The notes below the pieces were generated by a model. The model did not search any database, was not told where the DNA came from, and was given only the letters and a program-made list of their open reading frames with translations. 24,175 bases of DNA from CAYSZX01 sp964548875 (lineage in GTDB: Bacteria; Patescibacteriota; Minisyncoccia; Minisyncoccales; JANBVM01): the NCBI GenBank assembly GCA_964548875.1, contig CAZJSP010000005.1, positions 1-24,175 on the forward strand. Reading direction: 5' to 3'. Position numbers and translations under genes: made by a program. Below, piece by piece: positions 1-8,282 of the stretch (the first letter of the stretch is position 1; the number at the start of each line of letters is the position of its first letter).

Positions 1-2645
1 ATCGCAATAATCGATTAAAACATCTTTTAGAAATTGGGGCTCCTGAAGTAATTGTTCGTAATGAAAAAAGAATGCTGCAGGAGGCTGTTGATTCTTTGGT
101 TGATAACACTAAAAGATCAGGCTCTAGCGCTAGAGGAAGAGGGCGAGGAAGAGTCTTAAAATCTTTAGCCGATATTTTAAAAGGAAAACAGGGAAGATTT
201 AGAAGAAACCTTTTAGGTAAAAGGGTGGATTATTCAGGAAGATCAGTTATTGTAGTTGGCTCTGAATTAAAATTTGATGAAGTTGGACTACCTAAAGAGA
301 TGGCCTTAGAATTATTCAAGCCCTTTATTATTAATAGGCTTTTGGATAAAGAATTAGCCTATAATGTTAGAGGAGCTTCTAAATTAATTGAACAAGGAAT
401 AGATGAGGTTTGGGAATCTTTAGAAGAGGTAGTAGAAGGCAAGCTGGTTTTACTGAATAGAGCTCCAACTCTTCATCGATTAGGTATTCAAGCCTTTAAA
501 CCTATCTTAGTAGAAGGGAAAGCAATTAGGCTGCACCCAATGGTCTGTTCTGCTTTTAACGCTGATTTTGATGGAGATCAGATGGCTGTTCATTTACCCC
601 TATCAAAAAAGGCTCAAAAAGAATCACAGGAAAGAATGTTATCTAGTGCTAATCTTTTAAAGCCAGCTACCGGAAAGCCGGTTGTTAGTTTAAACCAAGA
701 TCTAGTTTTAGGTTCTTATTGGCTGACTGTATTTAATAATGAAGAAGAAAAAGACATTATATTTAGTAGTTTTGATGAAGCTATTTTAGCTTATGATCTT
801 GGAAAAATAAAAATTAAATCAAAAATTAAAGTAGTCAAGAGTGCTTTTGATAAAAAGAAAATTGACGTTAAAGAAGAAGAAAGATTTGTTGAAACTTCAG
901 TTGGAAGAATTATTTTTAACAAAGCTTTGCCCGAAGACTTTGAATTTCAGAATAAAGTAATTAAGAAGGGGGTCTTAAAGAAAATAGTAGCCCAAGTAAT
1001 TGAAAGATATCCCTCTGAAAAAACTAAAAACATATTAGATAATTTAAAGAATTTAAGTTTTGAGTATTCTACTATCTCAGGAATTACTTGGGGACTAGAC
1101 GATTTAATTATTCCTAAAGAAAAACAAAAAATTATTAAGGAAAGCGAGAAAAAAGAAGAAGAAATAGAAAAATCTTGTGAAAAAGGATTAATTACTGAAA
1201 AAGAAAAATCAGCTAAGGTTATTACTATTTGGGGTAAGGCCAAAACAGATATTAAGGAAGTCATAAAAAAAACATTGCCTCATGAGGGATCTGTTTTTCA
1301 AATGATTGATGCAGGAGCCAAGGGTTCTTGGGAGCAAGTTGTTCAAATGTGTGGAATGAAAGGGTTGGTGGCTAGTCCAACTGGAGAAATTATTGAACTT
1401 CCTATTAAAGCTTCCTATCACGAAGGGTTAGCTCCTTTGGAATACTTCCTTTCTACGCACGGAGCAAGAAAAGGTCAGGCTGATAGATCTTTAAGAACTT
1501 CTAGCGCTGGCTATTTAACCAGAAGATTAGTTGATGCCGCTCATCAAGTAATCGTTACCGAGAAAGACTGTAAAGATGATAGGGGGATTGTTGTAACCAA
1601 AGAAGATGCTAAAGATTTAGATCAGAGCATTGTTTATAAGATTGTTGGAAGGGTTTGTCTGGATAATATTAAAGGTGTTTGCAAAAAAAATGATATAATA
1701 GATTGGGAGATGGGTAAAAAAATAGCTAATAATGACAAAATTAAAGAAGTAAGAGTTCGATCTCCTATGAGCTGTCAGACTGTTGGTGGTATTTGTGGTC
1801 AGTGTTACGGTTGGGATTTGGGCAATAACAAGTTGATTGATTTGGGCGAAGCAATTGGAGTGGTAGCTGCTCAAGCTATTGGTGAACCAGGAACCCAATT
1901 AACAATGAGAACCTTTCACACTGGAGGAGTAGTAGGAGGAGCAGATATTACCTATGGACTACCAAGAGTTCAAGAAATAATTGAATTAAGGAATCCAAAA
2001 TGGAAAGCCAAGCTAGCTTTAACTGATGGTAAGGTTTCAGAGATTACACCTGATAAAATCGTTAAAGTTAAGAGCGATAATCCTAAATCAAAGAAAAAGA
2101 AAAGTATTAGTTACAAGATCCCTTTAAATTCTAATGTTTGGGTTAAGAGAGGAGAAAAAATTAAGAAGGGTCAGCAATTATGTGATGGAAATTTAGATAT
2201 TGAGGAATTGTTCAAATTAACTAAAGATAAAGAAAGAACTTGGCGCTATATTCTTCATGAAATTCAGAGAGTTTATGTTTCTCAGGGAGTTTATTTACAC
2301 GACAAACATATGGAAATTATTGTTCGCCAGATGCTTTCCAGAGTTAGAGTAGTTGATCCTGGAGACACTCCATTTAATCCAGGAGAAATTGTTGAAAGAG
2401 CCAGTCTTATTAAAGAGAACAAAAAGGTTAAGAAAAAGGCAACTGCTAAAACCTTGTTGTTGGGTCTTTCAAAGGTGGCTCTCAACACCGATTCATTCCT
2501 TTCTGCTGCTTCTTTCCAAAGAACAACTAGAGTCTTAATCAAGGCTTCTTCCGAAGGCAAGGAGGACGACTTAAAGGGCTTAAAAGAAAATGTAATTATT
2601 GGTAAATTAATTCCAGTTGGAGCAGGCTTTAAAAAGAAAAAATAA
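1..2645 (+). CDS. rpoC: RNA polymerase beta' subunit, 5' end outside the window
   Basis: This is the C-terminal two-thirds of the catalytic beta' subunit of RNA polymerase. The frame is already open at base 3 (RNNRLKHLLEIGAPE...) and continues without a start, so the Met at 72 is internal and the gene begins upstream. About 880 residues are visible. The Mg-binding motif NADFDGD is encoded at 558-578. A zinc-binding cysteine set runs from CKDD (about 1567) to MSCQTVGGICGQC (about 1768-1806). The trigger-loop region GEPGTQLTMRTFHTGG begins at 1881. The trigger loop runs straight into VVGGADITYGLPRVQE, so the large insertion found there in Gammaproteobacteria is absent, giving a compact form. 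The stop is followed after 2 nt by ftsK, so the two are probably co-transcribed. rpoB is expected just upstream. Identification is certain. Confidence 0.98.
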   Translation, partial: RNNRLKHLLEIGAPEVIVRNEKRMLQEAVDSLVDNTKRSGSSARGRGRGRVLKSLADILKGKQGRFRRNLLGKRVDYSGRSVIVVGSELKFDEVGLPKEMALELFKPFIINRLLDKELAYNVRGASKLIEQGIDEVWESLEEVVEGKLVLLNRAPTLHRLGIQAFKPILVEGKAIRLHPMVCSAFNADFDGDQMAVHLPLSKKAQKESQERMLSSANLLKPATGKPVVSLNQDLVLGSYWLTVFNNEEEKDIIFSSFDEAILAYDLGKIKIKSKIKVVKSAFDKKKIDVKEEERFVETSVGRIIFNKALPEDFEFQNKVIKKGVLKKIVAQVIERYPSEKTKNILDNLKNLSFEYSTISGITWGLDDLIIPKEKQKIIKESEKKEEEIEKSCEKGLITEKEKSAKVITIWGKAKTDIKEVIKKTLPHEGSVFQMIDAGAKGSWEQVVQMCGMKGLVASPTGEIIELPIKASYHEGLAPLEYFLSTHGARKGQADRSLRTSSAGYLTRRLVDAAHQVIVTEKDCKDDRGIVVTKEDAKDLDQSIVYKIVGRVCLDNIKGVCKKNDIIDWEMGKKIANNDKIKEVRVRSPMSCQTVGGICGQCYGWDLGNNKLIDLGEAIGVVAAQAIGEPGTQLTMRTFHTGGVVGGADITYGLPRVQEIIELRNPKWKAKLALTDGKVSEITPDKIVKVKSDNPKSKKKKSISYKIPLNSNVWVKRGEKIKKGQQLCDGNLDIEELFKLTKDKERTWRYILHEIQRVYVSQGVYLHDKHMEIIVRQMLSRVRVVDPGDTPFNPGEIVERASLIKENKKVKKKATAKTLLLGLSKVALNTDSFLSAASFQRTTRVLIKASSEGKEDDLKGLKENVIIGKLIPVGAGFKKKK

Positions 2646-2647
2646 TT

Positions 2648-4780
2648 ATGGGGGAAAAACAAGATAAAAAAGAAAAAGAAAAGAGTCTCTTTGGTTCTTT
2701 TTTTCCTGAGCGAACTAGAAACTATGTTTTTGGGTTTTTATTCTTTTTTTTAGCAATTGTATTTACTTTGGGTTTTTTTAACAAGGCGGGGATAGCTGGG
2801 GAGATTTTTCATAATAGCTTTAATTTTTTAACAGGAGAGACGGTCAAAGGGCTGCCTCTTTTATTTATTTTATCTGGTTTTACTTTTTTTGTTACTAAAT
2901 ACAAGAATATTTTTGGCCTTTTAATTTTAGGCCTGTTGTCTTTTTTGCTGGGCTTCTCTGGTCTTTTAGAGAGTTTTAACCCAGGTTTAATGAAGGGGGG
3001 GTGGGCTGGTTATTTATTAAACTGGCCTCTTATGAAACTTTTTGGGTTTTGGGTTTCTCAAATTGTTTTCTGGTTTTTAGTAGTAGCTGGAATAGGCATT
3101 TTTTGGTACTTATTAAAAGAAAAAATTCAAAAGAAAAAAGAAGATAAAAAACCTTCCTTTATTAGAAAGATATTTGCTCCTCGCTTTAAAGTTGAAGAGA
3201 TAAAAGATGTTTTTCCATCTTCTGATAAAAAGAAAAAGGAAGGTGATAAAAAGAAGAAGATAGAAATTACAGAACCTATCTTAGAAAAGAAATATAATTT
3301 ACCTCCAGTTGAATTATTAGATTCTCGAATAGAAAAGCCTAAATCTGGGGATGTTAGAAGACAGTCAGCCATTATTGAGAAAACACTAGATAGTTTCGGA
3401 GTGCCAGTTGAAATGGTGGGAGTTAATATTGGCCCAACCGTTACTCAGTATTCTTTTAGACCAGCTGAAGGTATTAAGTTATCTAAAATTACTAACCTAT
3501 CTAATAATTTAGCCTTAGCCCTAGCTGTTCATCCTATTAGAATAGAAGCCCCTATTCCAGGCAAAAGTTTAGTTGGAATTGAAGTTCCGAATAAATCAAG
3601 ATCTTTTATTCATATTAAAGAATTTATTAAAAATAAAAAATTTCAAGAATCAGATAACCCTTTAATAATTTGTTTAGGAAGAGATATTAATGGGGGGTCT
3701 ATTTATGCCGATTTATCTAAAATGCCTCATTTACTTGTGGCTGGTTCAACTGGTTCTGGTAAAACTATTTTTCTTAACAATTTAATTCTTTCTTTGGTTT
3801 ACAGAAATTCACCTCAAGAATTAAAATTAATTTTAATTGATCCGAAGAGAGTTGAGTTTAGTCTTTACAAGGATTTACCTCATTTACTATGTCCTCCAAT
3901 TATTGAACCTGAAAGAGCGGTTAATGGCTTAAAATGGTTAGTTCAAGAAATGGAGAACAGATTTAAATTGCTTTCTTCTGAAAAATCAAGAAATATTTAT
4001 ACTTACAACGAGAAGGCCAAAAAAGGAGAATTTGATCCCTTACCCTATATTGTCTTAATTGTTGATGAGCTGGCCGATTTAATGGTCTCTAAAGGAAAAG
4101 AGGTGGAGGGTTTAATTGTTAGATTGTCTCAGATGTCTAGGGCTGTTGGAATTCATTTAGTTTTAGCAACTCAAAGACCTTCGGTTGAAATTATTACTGG
4201 ATTAATTAAGGCCAACATTACTTCTCGAGCTGCTTTCCAAGTAGCTTCTCAAGTTGACTCTAGAACAATTTTAGATTCTTCGGGAGCAGAAAAGCTTTTA
4301 GGTTCGGGAGACATGTTATTTGTCTCAACTCAAACCAACAAACCAAAGAGATTGCAAAGTGTTTATGTTTCGGAAGATGAAATTAAAAGATTAATGGATT
4401 GGGCTAGAAAGCAGAAAGGAATAGAGGAAGATGCGGAAGGAATTGAAGAAATAGAAGAAAGTCTTTTGGAGGCTCTAGACGAGGTTGAAGAAGAAGAGGA
4501 GGATGGTGGTGATTTTAAAAAAGACTCTTTGTTTGAAGAGGCTAAAAGAATTGTTATTGAAAGGCAAAAAGGTTCAGCCTCCCTTCTTCAAAGAAGATTG
4601 AGAATTGGCTATCCAAGAGCAGCTAGAATTTTAGACTCTTTAAGCCGAGAAGGAATTGTTGGACCAAGTCGAGGCTCTAAAGCAAGAAAAGTTTTAGTTT
4701 CTAAAGAAGCTTATTTAGGTAACAATGAAGACAGTGAAGAAATAGAAGATGAGAATGAAGACGATTGGGAACAGCTTTAA
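2648..4780 (+). CDS. ftsK: FtsK/SpoIIIE-family DNA translocase
   Basis: This is a membrane-anchored hexameric ATPase that pumps chromosomal DNA through the division septum. The 710-residue protein has four hydrophobic segments in residues about 28-155, then a lysine-rich linker. The translocase motor follows, with Walker A GSTGSGKT (366-373), LILIDPKRVEF, and Walker B IVLIVDELADLM. A very acidic spacer (EEDAEGIEEIEE, later EEEEED) precedes the C-terminal winged-helix gamma domain (GSASLLQRRLRIGYPRAARI), which in characterised FtsK reads polarised chromosomal sequences and contacts the recombinase. The protein ends in an acidic tail (EDENEDDWEQL). The ATG lies 2 nt after the rpoC stop with no clear ribosome binding site. 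The N-terminal membrane domain and linker are short compared with E. coli FtsK and closer to SpoIIIE/SftA size. The rpoC-ftsK-recA order is not the textbook arrangement. Confidence 0.97.
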   Translation: MGEKQDKKEKEKSLFGSFFPERTRNYVFGFLFFFLAIVFTLGFFNKAGIAGEIFHNSFNFLTGETVKGLPLLFILSGFTFFVTKYKNIFGLLILGLLSFLLGFSGLLESFNPGLMKGGWAGYLLNWPLMKLFGFWVSQIVFWFLVVAGIGIFWYLLKEKIQKKKEDKKPSFIRKIFAPRFKVEEIKDVFPSSDKKKKEGDKKKKIEITEPILEKKYNLPPVELLDSRIEKPKSGDVRRQSAIIEKTLDSFGVPVEMVGVNIGPTVTQYSFRPAEGIKLSKITNLSNNLALALAVHPIRIEAPIPGKSLVGIEVPNKSRSFIHIKEFIKNKKFQESDNPLIICLGRDINGGSIYADLSKMPHLLVAGSTGSGKTIFLNNLILSLVYRNSPQELKLILIDPKRVEFSLYKDLPHLLCPPIIEPERAVNGLKWLVQEMENRFKLLSSEKSRNIYTYNEKAKKGEFDPLPYIVLIVDELADLMVSKGKEVEGLIVRLSQMSRAVGIHLVLATQRPSVEIITGLIKANITSRAAFQVASQVDSRTILDSSGAEKLLGSGDMLFVSTQTNKPKRLQSVYVSEDEIKRLMDWARKQKGIEEDAEGIEEIEESLLEALDEVEEEEEDGGDFKKDSLFEEAKRIVIERQKGSASLLQRRLRIGYPRAARILDSLSREGIVGPSRGSKARKVLVSKEAYLGNNEDSEEIEDENEDDWEQL

Positions 4781-4800
4781 AAAATGTTATTATAATTAAT

Positions 4801-5802
4801 ATGGCAAAAAAGAAAAAAGATAATAAGCAAGAAGATTTAAAGAAAACCATTGCTGAAATAGAGAAGAGGTTCGGTGAGGGAGCAATAATGAGATTAAAAG
4901 ATTCTAAGGCAACAGATGTTGATGCTATTTCAACTGGAGCCTTGAGTTTAGATCTGGCTTTAGGAATAGGAGGAATTCCGAGAGGAAGAATAGTTGAAAT
5001 ATATGGAAGTGAAATGTCAGGGAAAACCACTTTGGCCCTTCATATTTTAGCAGAAACCCAAAAGAAAGGAGGAGTGGGAGCTTTTATTGATGCTGAACAT
5101 GCCTTGGATCCTGATTATTCTAAAAGAATAGGGGTTGATGTTGAGAATCTATTAATATCTCAACCTAATTCAGGAGAACAAGCCTTACAATTAACAGAAA
5201 CATTAGTTGAATCAGGAAAAATAGACACAATTGTTATTGACTCAGTTGCTGCTCTAGTTCCGAAAGCTGAAATTGCTGGAGAGATGGGTGATTTTCAGAT
5301 TGGTTTACAGGCTCGTTTAATGAGTCAGGCTCTAAGAAAACTAGCAGGAATGATTTCAAAAACAGATACTTCAGTTATTTTTATTAATCAAACTAGAATG
5401 AAAATAGGGACCTTTTTTGGAAACCCTCAGACAACTTCTGGAGGACTAGCTTTAAAGTTTTATTCTTCAGTTAGAATTAATCTAGCTCGAAGAGCTCAAA
5501 TTAAAAGTAAAGATAAAATTATCGGGAATAGGATTAAAGCAAAAGTTGTTAAAAATAAAGTAGCGGCCCCTTTTAAGGTGACCGAGTTTGATATTTATTA
5601 CAACGAAGGAATTTCCTATATTGGAGATATTATTAATTTAGGATTGAGTAAAGACATTGTTAAAAGAAAGGGGAGCTGGTATTGGTTTGGAGAGGAAAAA
5701 TTAGGCCAAGGAATGGAAAATGCTAGAGAATTTTTAGGAAAAAATCCTAAAGTTTTAAAATCAATTAAAAAAGCTATTCTAAAAGACGAGCAAGAAGAAT
5801 AG
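4801..5802 (+). CDS. recA: Recombinase RecA
   Basis: RecA forms filaments on single-stranded DNA and drives strand exchange and LexA-type co-proteolysis. The 333-residue protein has the expected order: an N-terminal polymerisation helix, Walker A (69-76), Walker B TIVIDSVAALVPKAEI, the L1 region MGDFQIGLQARLMSQALRK, the L2 region NQTRMKIGTFFGNPQTTSGG, and a C-terminal domain ending in DEQEE. Walker A reads GSEMSGKT instead of the near-universal GPESSGKT. The lysine and threonine that bind phosphate are kept. I chose ATG 4801 (MAKKKKDN), the only ATG that gives a normal N-terminus; the frame can be extended to a TTG at 4765, but that adds atypical residues and overlaps ftsK. It starts 20 nt after ftsK. 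A TATAAT at 4791-4796 lies too close to the ATG for an ordinary leader, so read-through from ftsK or a leaderless start are both possible. Confidence 0.97.
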   Translation: MAKKKKDNKQEDLKKTIAEIEKRFGEGAIMRLKDSKATDVDAISTGALSLDLALGIGGIPRGRIVEIYGSEMSGKTTLALHILAETQKKGGVGAFIDAEHALDPDYSKRIGVDVENLLISQPNSGEQALQLTETLVESGKIDTIVIDSVAALVPKAEIAGEMGDFQIGLQARLMSQALRKLAGMISKTDTSVIFINQTRMKIGTFFGNPQTTSGGLALKFYSSVRINLARRAQIKSKDKIIGNRIKAKVVKNKVAAPFKVTEFDIYYNEGISYIGDIINLGLSKDIVKRKGSWYWFGEEKLGQGMENAREFLGKNPKVLKSIKKAILKDEQEE

Positions 5803-5816
5803 CCTTTATTAAAATC

Positions 5817-6014
5817 TTATTTCGAAACAAAGGGTAATAAGCCTAAAAAGCGTGCTCTTTTAATAGCTTGAGCCAAACCTCTTTGGTGCTTTGAACAAGT
5901 ACCAGTTCTTTTTTTAGGTCTTATTTTCTTTAATCCAGAAGTAAACTTCTCAAGAACCTTAGTGTTCTTAAAGTCTATTTCTTGAATATTTCTTTGGCAA
6001 AAATAACAGGGCAT
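5817..6014 (-). CDS. rpsR: 30S ribosomal protein bS18
   Basis: This is small ribosomal subunit protein bS18, which sits on the platform next to bS6. It has 65 residues, a normal bacterial size. Cysteines C3 and C6 (PCYFC) together with C40 and H43 (CSKH) match the zinc-binding (C+) form of bS18. The core FTSGLKKIRPKKRTGTCSKH and the final basic helix (QRGLAQAIKRARFLGLLPF) are typical. It is the last gene of the rpsF-ssb-rpsR unit, and its ATG is 2 nt after the ssb stop. In many bacteria rplI (bL9) follows; here the next sequence is the convergent end of recA, 14 bp away. Loss or relocation of bL9 has been reported in CPR lineages, which fits but does not prove the assignment. Confidence 0.97.
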   Translation of the reverse strand: MPCYFCQRNIQEIDFKNTKVLEKFTSGLKKIRPKKRTGTCSKHQRGLAQAIKRARFLGLLPFVSK

Positions 6015-6016
6015 AA

Positions 6017-6448
6017 TTAGAATGGTATATCGTTAACGTCTATTTCTTCATCCTGTTCGATAACAGGAATTTCTTCTTGAGGTTTAGAAGGCTGTTCCTT
6101 TTTTGGTTGGGAAGAGCTTTCTGATCGAGGACCAAACTGAACTCTTTCAGCAACAATTTCAGTTATATATCTCTTTTTACCCTCTTTATCGTCCCAGCTT
6201 CTTGTCCTAATTCTTCCTTCAATTAAAGCTAAGCTCCCTTTCTTTAGATATTTGGCAACTGATTCAGCGGTTTTTCCAAAAACAACAATATTGTGAAACT
6301 CCACTTGTTGTTGTTTCTGTCCTGATTTATCAGTGTAGTATCTATTAGTTGCTAAACCAAAATTAGATACAGCTGTTCCAGAAGAAAACATTTTTGTTTC
6401 CGGATCCTTTGTTAATCTTCCGATTAAAAATACTTTATTAAGATCCAT
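6017..6448 (-). CDS. ssb: Single-stranded DNA-binding protein
   Basis: SSB coats single-stranded DNA in replication, recombination and repair. The 143-residue protein has one OB-fold (about residues 1-105: MDLNKVFLIGRLTKDPE, then FHNIVVFGKTAESVAKYLKKG and ALIEGRIRTRSW). It continues into a short polar linker rich in S, Q, P, K and E, and ends in the acidic tip DVNDIPF, the conserved docking peptide for partner proteins. It sits between rpsF (1-nt gap) and rpsR (2-nt gap), the classic bacterial order, so translation is probably coupled. The linker is short compared with that of E. coli. Confidence 0.97.
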   Translation of the reverse strand: MDLNKVFLIGRLTKDPETKMFSSGTAVSNFGLATNRYYTDKSGQKQQQVEFHNIVVFGKTAESVAKYLKKGSLALIEGRIRTRSWDDKEGKKRYITEIVAERVQFGPRSESSSQPKKEQPSKPQEEIPVIEQDEEIDVNDIPF

Positions 6449-6449
6449 A

Positions 6450-6848
6450 TTATTCGTGTAAAATTTTTTCTAATTTTTCTTCTATTTTTTTCAATTCGAC
6501 TTTTGTTTCTTTTATAGGTTTAACTATTTTCTTTAGTCGAGGACTCTTTTTTTCCTCTTTAATTACTTTTTTCTTAAACAGTAAATATCTTAAAACATTG
6601 CTTTCTTTTTCAATTTCTTTTTTTAAGGAATTAATTTTATCTGCTTCTAATTCAAAAACAATTGTTGCTAAAAAAGCCCTATCTTGTTTTTGGATTTGAT
6701 AAGCCAAATTTATTTCAGAAGTAACTTCTGATTTTTTAATATTCCCCTTTTCTTTTTCAATTAAAGATTTGAATTTTTCGTTTAAAGAGGAGGCCTCTTT
6801 TTCGGGAATATTGGTAGATACTAAATAGTCTAATTCGTATAATTTCAT
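6450..6848 (-). CDS. rpsF: 30S ribosomal protein bS6
   Basis: bS6 is the ribosomal platform protein that pairs with bS18 and, in several bacteria, regulates its own operon. I use the ATG at 6848 (MKLYELDYLVSTNIPEKE), which starts directly with the first beta strand of the family. The frame continues upstream to a TTG at 6899, but that would overlap the divergent mutase gene and adds residues foreign to the family. Residues 1-95 form the ferredoxin-like fold (YELDYLVST, INLAYQIQKQDRAFLATIVFELE, VLRYLLFKKK). Residues about 96-132 are a lysine/glutamate-rich tail, a common extension in CPR homologues. It is the first gene of the rpsF-ssb-rpsR unit, with a candidate promoter directly upstream. 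Confidence 0.95.
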   Translation of the reverse strand: MKLYELDYLVSTNIPEKEASSLNEKFKSLIEKEKGNIKKSEVTSEINLAYQIQKQDRAFLATIVFELEADKINSLKKEIEKESNVLRYLLFKKKVIKEEKKSPRLKKIVKPIKETKVELKKIEEKLEKILHE

Positions 6849-6855
6849 ATTACTT

Positions 6856-6884
6856 ATGCTATAATAAAAATATATTTTAATCAA
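6856..6884 (-). promoter_or_regulatory. Candidate promoter for rpsF-ssb-rpsR
   Basis: On the minus strand TTGATT (6884-6879) is followed after 17 nt by TAGCAT (6861-6856). The expected transcription start would fall within one or two bases of the rpsF ATG at 6848, which would make the message nearly leaderless. The -10 box is a poor match, and an alternative TATAGC with a 15-nt spacer overlaps it. The hexamers overlap the opposite-facing -10 of the mutase gene. Confidence 0.35.
6857..6865 (+). promoter_or_regulatory. Extended -10 promoter for the phosphohexomutase gene
   Basis: TGCTATAAT is a perfect extended -10 element (TG-N-TATAAT). It places transcription start near 6872 and gives a leader of about 19 nt before the ATG at 6891. 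No -35 box is visible, as is usual for extended -10 promoters. The same nonamer precedes lemA at 17992. Confidence 0.55.
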
Positions 6885-6890
6885 GGATAT

Positions 6891-8282
6891 ATGAATCAAA
6901 TTAAAAAGACAATATTTAGGGAGTATGATCTTAGAGGCAAGGTTCTAGAGGAGCTTAATAAAGATACTTGCCGTCTTATAGGAAAAGGGTTTGGAACCCT
7001 ATTAAAACAAAAAGGGGTTAATGAATCTATAGTTGGTTATGATGCCCGCTCATATTCTCCCTGGATTAAGGATTCTTTAATTGAAGGGCTTCTTTCAACT
7101 GGAATTAATATTGTTGAAGTCGGGCAAGTTTTAAGCCCTATTGCCTATTTTTCTCAATTTCATCTTCAAGTTAAGGGATTAGCAATGGTTACGGCCTCTC
7201 ATAATCCTAATGGTTGGAGTGGCTTTAAGTTAGGCTATAATTATGGGTCTACTTTATTGCCCGATGATATTAAAGAATTATATAAAATTATTATTAAGAA
7301 AAAGTTTAAAAAGGGTCATGGCCAAAGAAAAGAATATAGGGATATTATTAATGATTATAGTGATTTTTTAGTTAAAAAAGTAAAAATTAAAAGACCAATT
7401 AAGGTCTTAGTTAATGCTGGTAATGGAACAGCAGGCCCTATTGTTCCTCCTATTCTAGAAAAAGCTGGTTGCCAAGTTGTTAAGCAAAACTGCAATCTTG
7501 ATTTTAGTTTTCCCCATCATGAACCTGATCCGGCAAGCGTAAAAATGTTAAAGATTATGGGGGTTAAGGTTAAAGAGTCAGGAGCTGAGATAGGGATTGG
7601 TTTTGACGGGGATGGAGATAGACTCGGGGTGGTTGATGAGAAGGCCAATATTATTTGGCCGGATAAATTTATGATTTTACTCGTAAGACAAGTTTTAAAA
7701 GAAAAACCAAACTCTAAAATTGTTTTTGATGTTAAATGCTCCCAAGCTTTAATTGAAGAGATTGAAAAGAATGGAGGAATACCTGTTATGTGGAAGACCG
7801 GTCATTCTTATATTAAACAAAAAGCTAAAGATATTGATGCTGCTTTAGCTGGAGAGAGGAGTGGTCATATTTTTTACAGACATGATTATTATGGTTATGA
7901 CGATGCTACTTTTTCTGCTTTAAAATTATTAGAATATTTATCAAGTCAAAGTAAACCCCTCTCTAAAATCATGAAAGGAATTCCTCAATATTTTACTTCT
8001 CCAACTTGGCATGCAGAGTGTCCAGATAAAGTTAAATATAAGATTGTTGACCAATTAGTTGAAGACTTTAAAAAAGAATATGGTGAAGAAAAAGTAATTG
8101 ATATTAATGGAGCAAGAGTCTTGTTTAATGAAGGTTGGGGTTTAGTGAGAGCTTCCTCTAATCTCCCTAGCTTAGTTTTAGTTTTTGAATCAAAAACAAA
8201 AAAAGGGTTAAATAAAATAGAGGATATTTTTAGAAAAAAGGTATCTCAATACAAGGAGGTTAACAAAGAATGGAAAGATTAA
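6891..8282 (+). CDS. Phosphomannomutase/phosphoglucomutase (alpha-D-phosphohexomutase family)
   Basis: This enzyme interconverts hexose-6-phosphate and hexose-1-phosphate through a phosphoserine. The 463 residues show all four family landmarks in order: the active-site serine loop TASHNP (101-106), the metal loop DGDGDR (239-244), the sugar-binding loop GERSGH (about 323-328), and the phosphate-binding segment RASSNLP near the C-terminus. The length and the REYDLRG start resemble the AlgC/ManB branch, so both mannose and glucose phosphates may be substrates; sequence alone does not separate them. It stands alone on the plus strand with its own extended -10 promoter. Its stop overlaps that of the convergent trpS by 4 nt. 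Functionally it would link the cupin PGI to GalU and the second nucleotidyltransferase encoded at 11117-13273. Confidence 0.93.
   Translation: MNQIKKTIFREYDLRGKVLEELNKDTCRLIGKGFGTLLKQKGVNESIVGYDARSYSPWIKDSLIEGLLSTGINIVEVGQVLSPIAYFSQFHLQVKGLAMVTASHNPNGWSGFKLGYNYGSTLLPDDIKELYKIIIKKKFKKGHGQRKEYRDIINDYSDFLVKKVKIKRPIKVLVNAGNGTAGPIVPPILEKAGCQVVKQNCNLDFSFPHHEPDPASVKMLKIMGVKVKESGAEIGIGFDGDGDRLGVVDEKANIIWPDKFMILLVRQVLKEKPNSKIVFDVKCSQALIEEIEKNGGIPVMWKTGHSYIKQKAKDIDAALAGERSGHIFYRHDYYGYDDATFSALKLLEYLSSQSKPLSKIMKGIPQYFTSPTWHAECPDKVKYKIVDQLVEDFKKEYGEEKVIDINGARVLFNEGWGLVRASSNLPSLVLVFESKTKKGLNKIEDIFRKKVSQYKEVNKEWKD

Noticed and set aside
4765..4800. Upstream TTG start for recA
   Set aside because: It overlaps ftsK and adds GTALKNVIIIN, unlike any RecA N-terminus. 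ATG 4801 gives the normal protein.
6849..6899. Upstream TTG start for rpsF
   Set aside because: It would overlap the divergent mutase gene and its promoter and adds a non-family hydrophobic stretch. ATG 6848 begins with the first beta strand.
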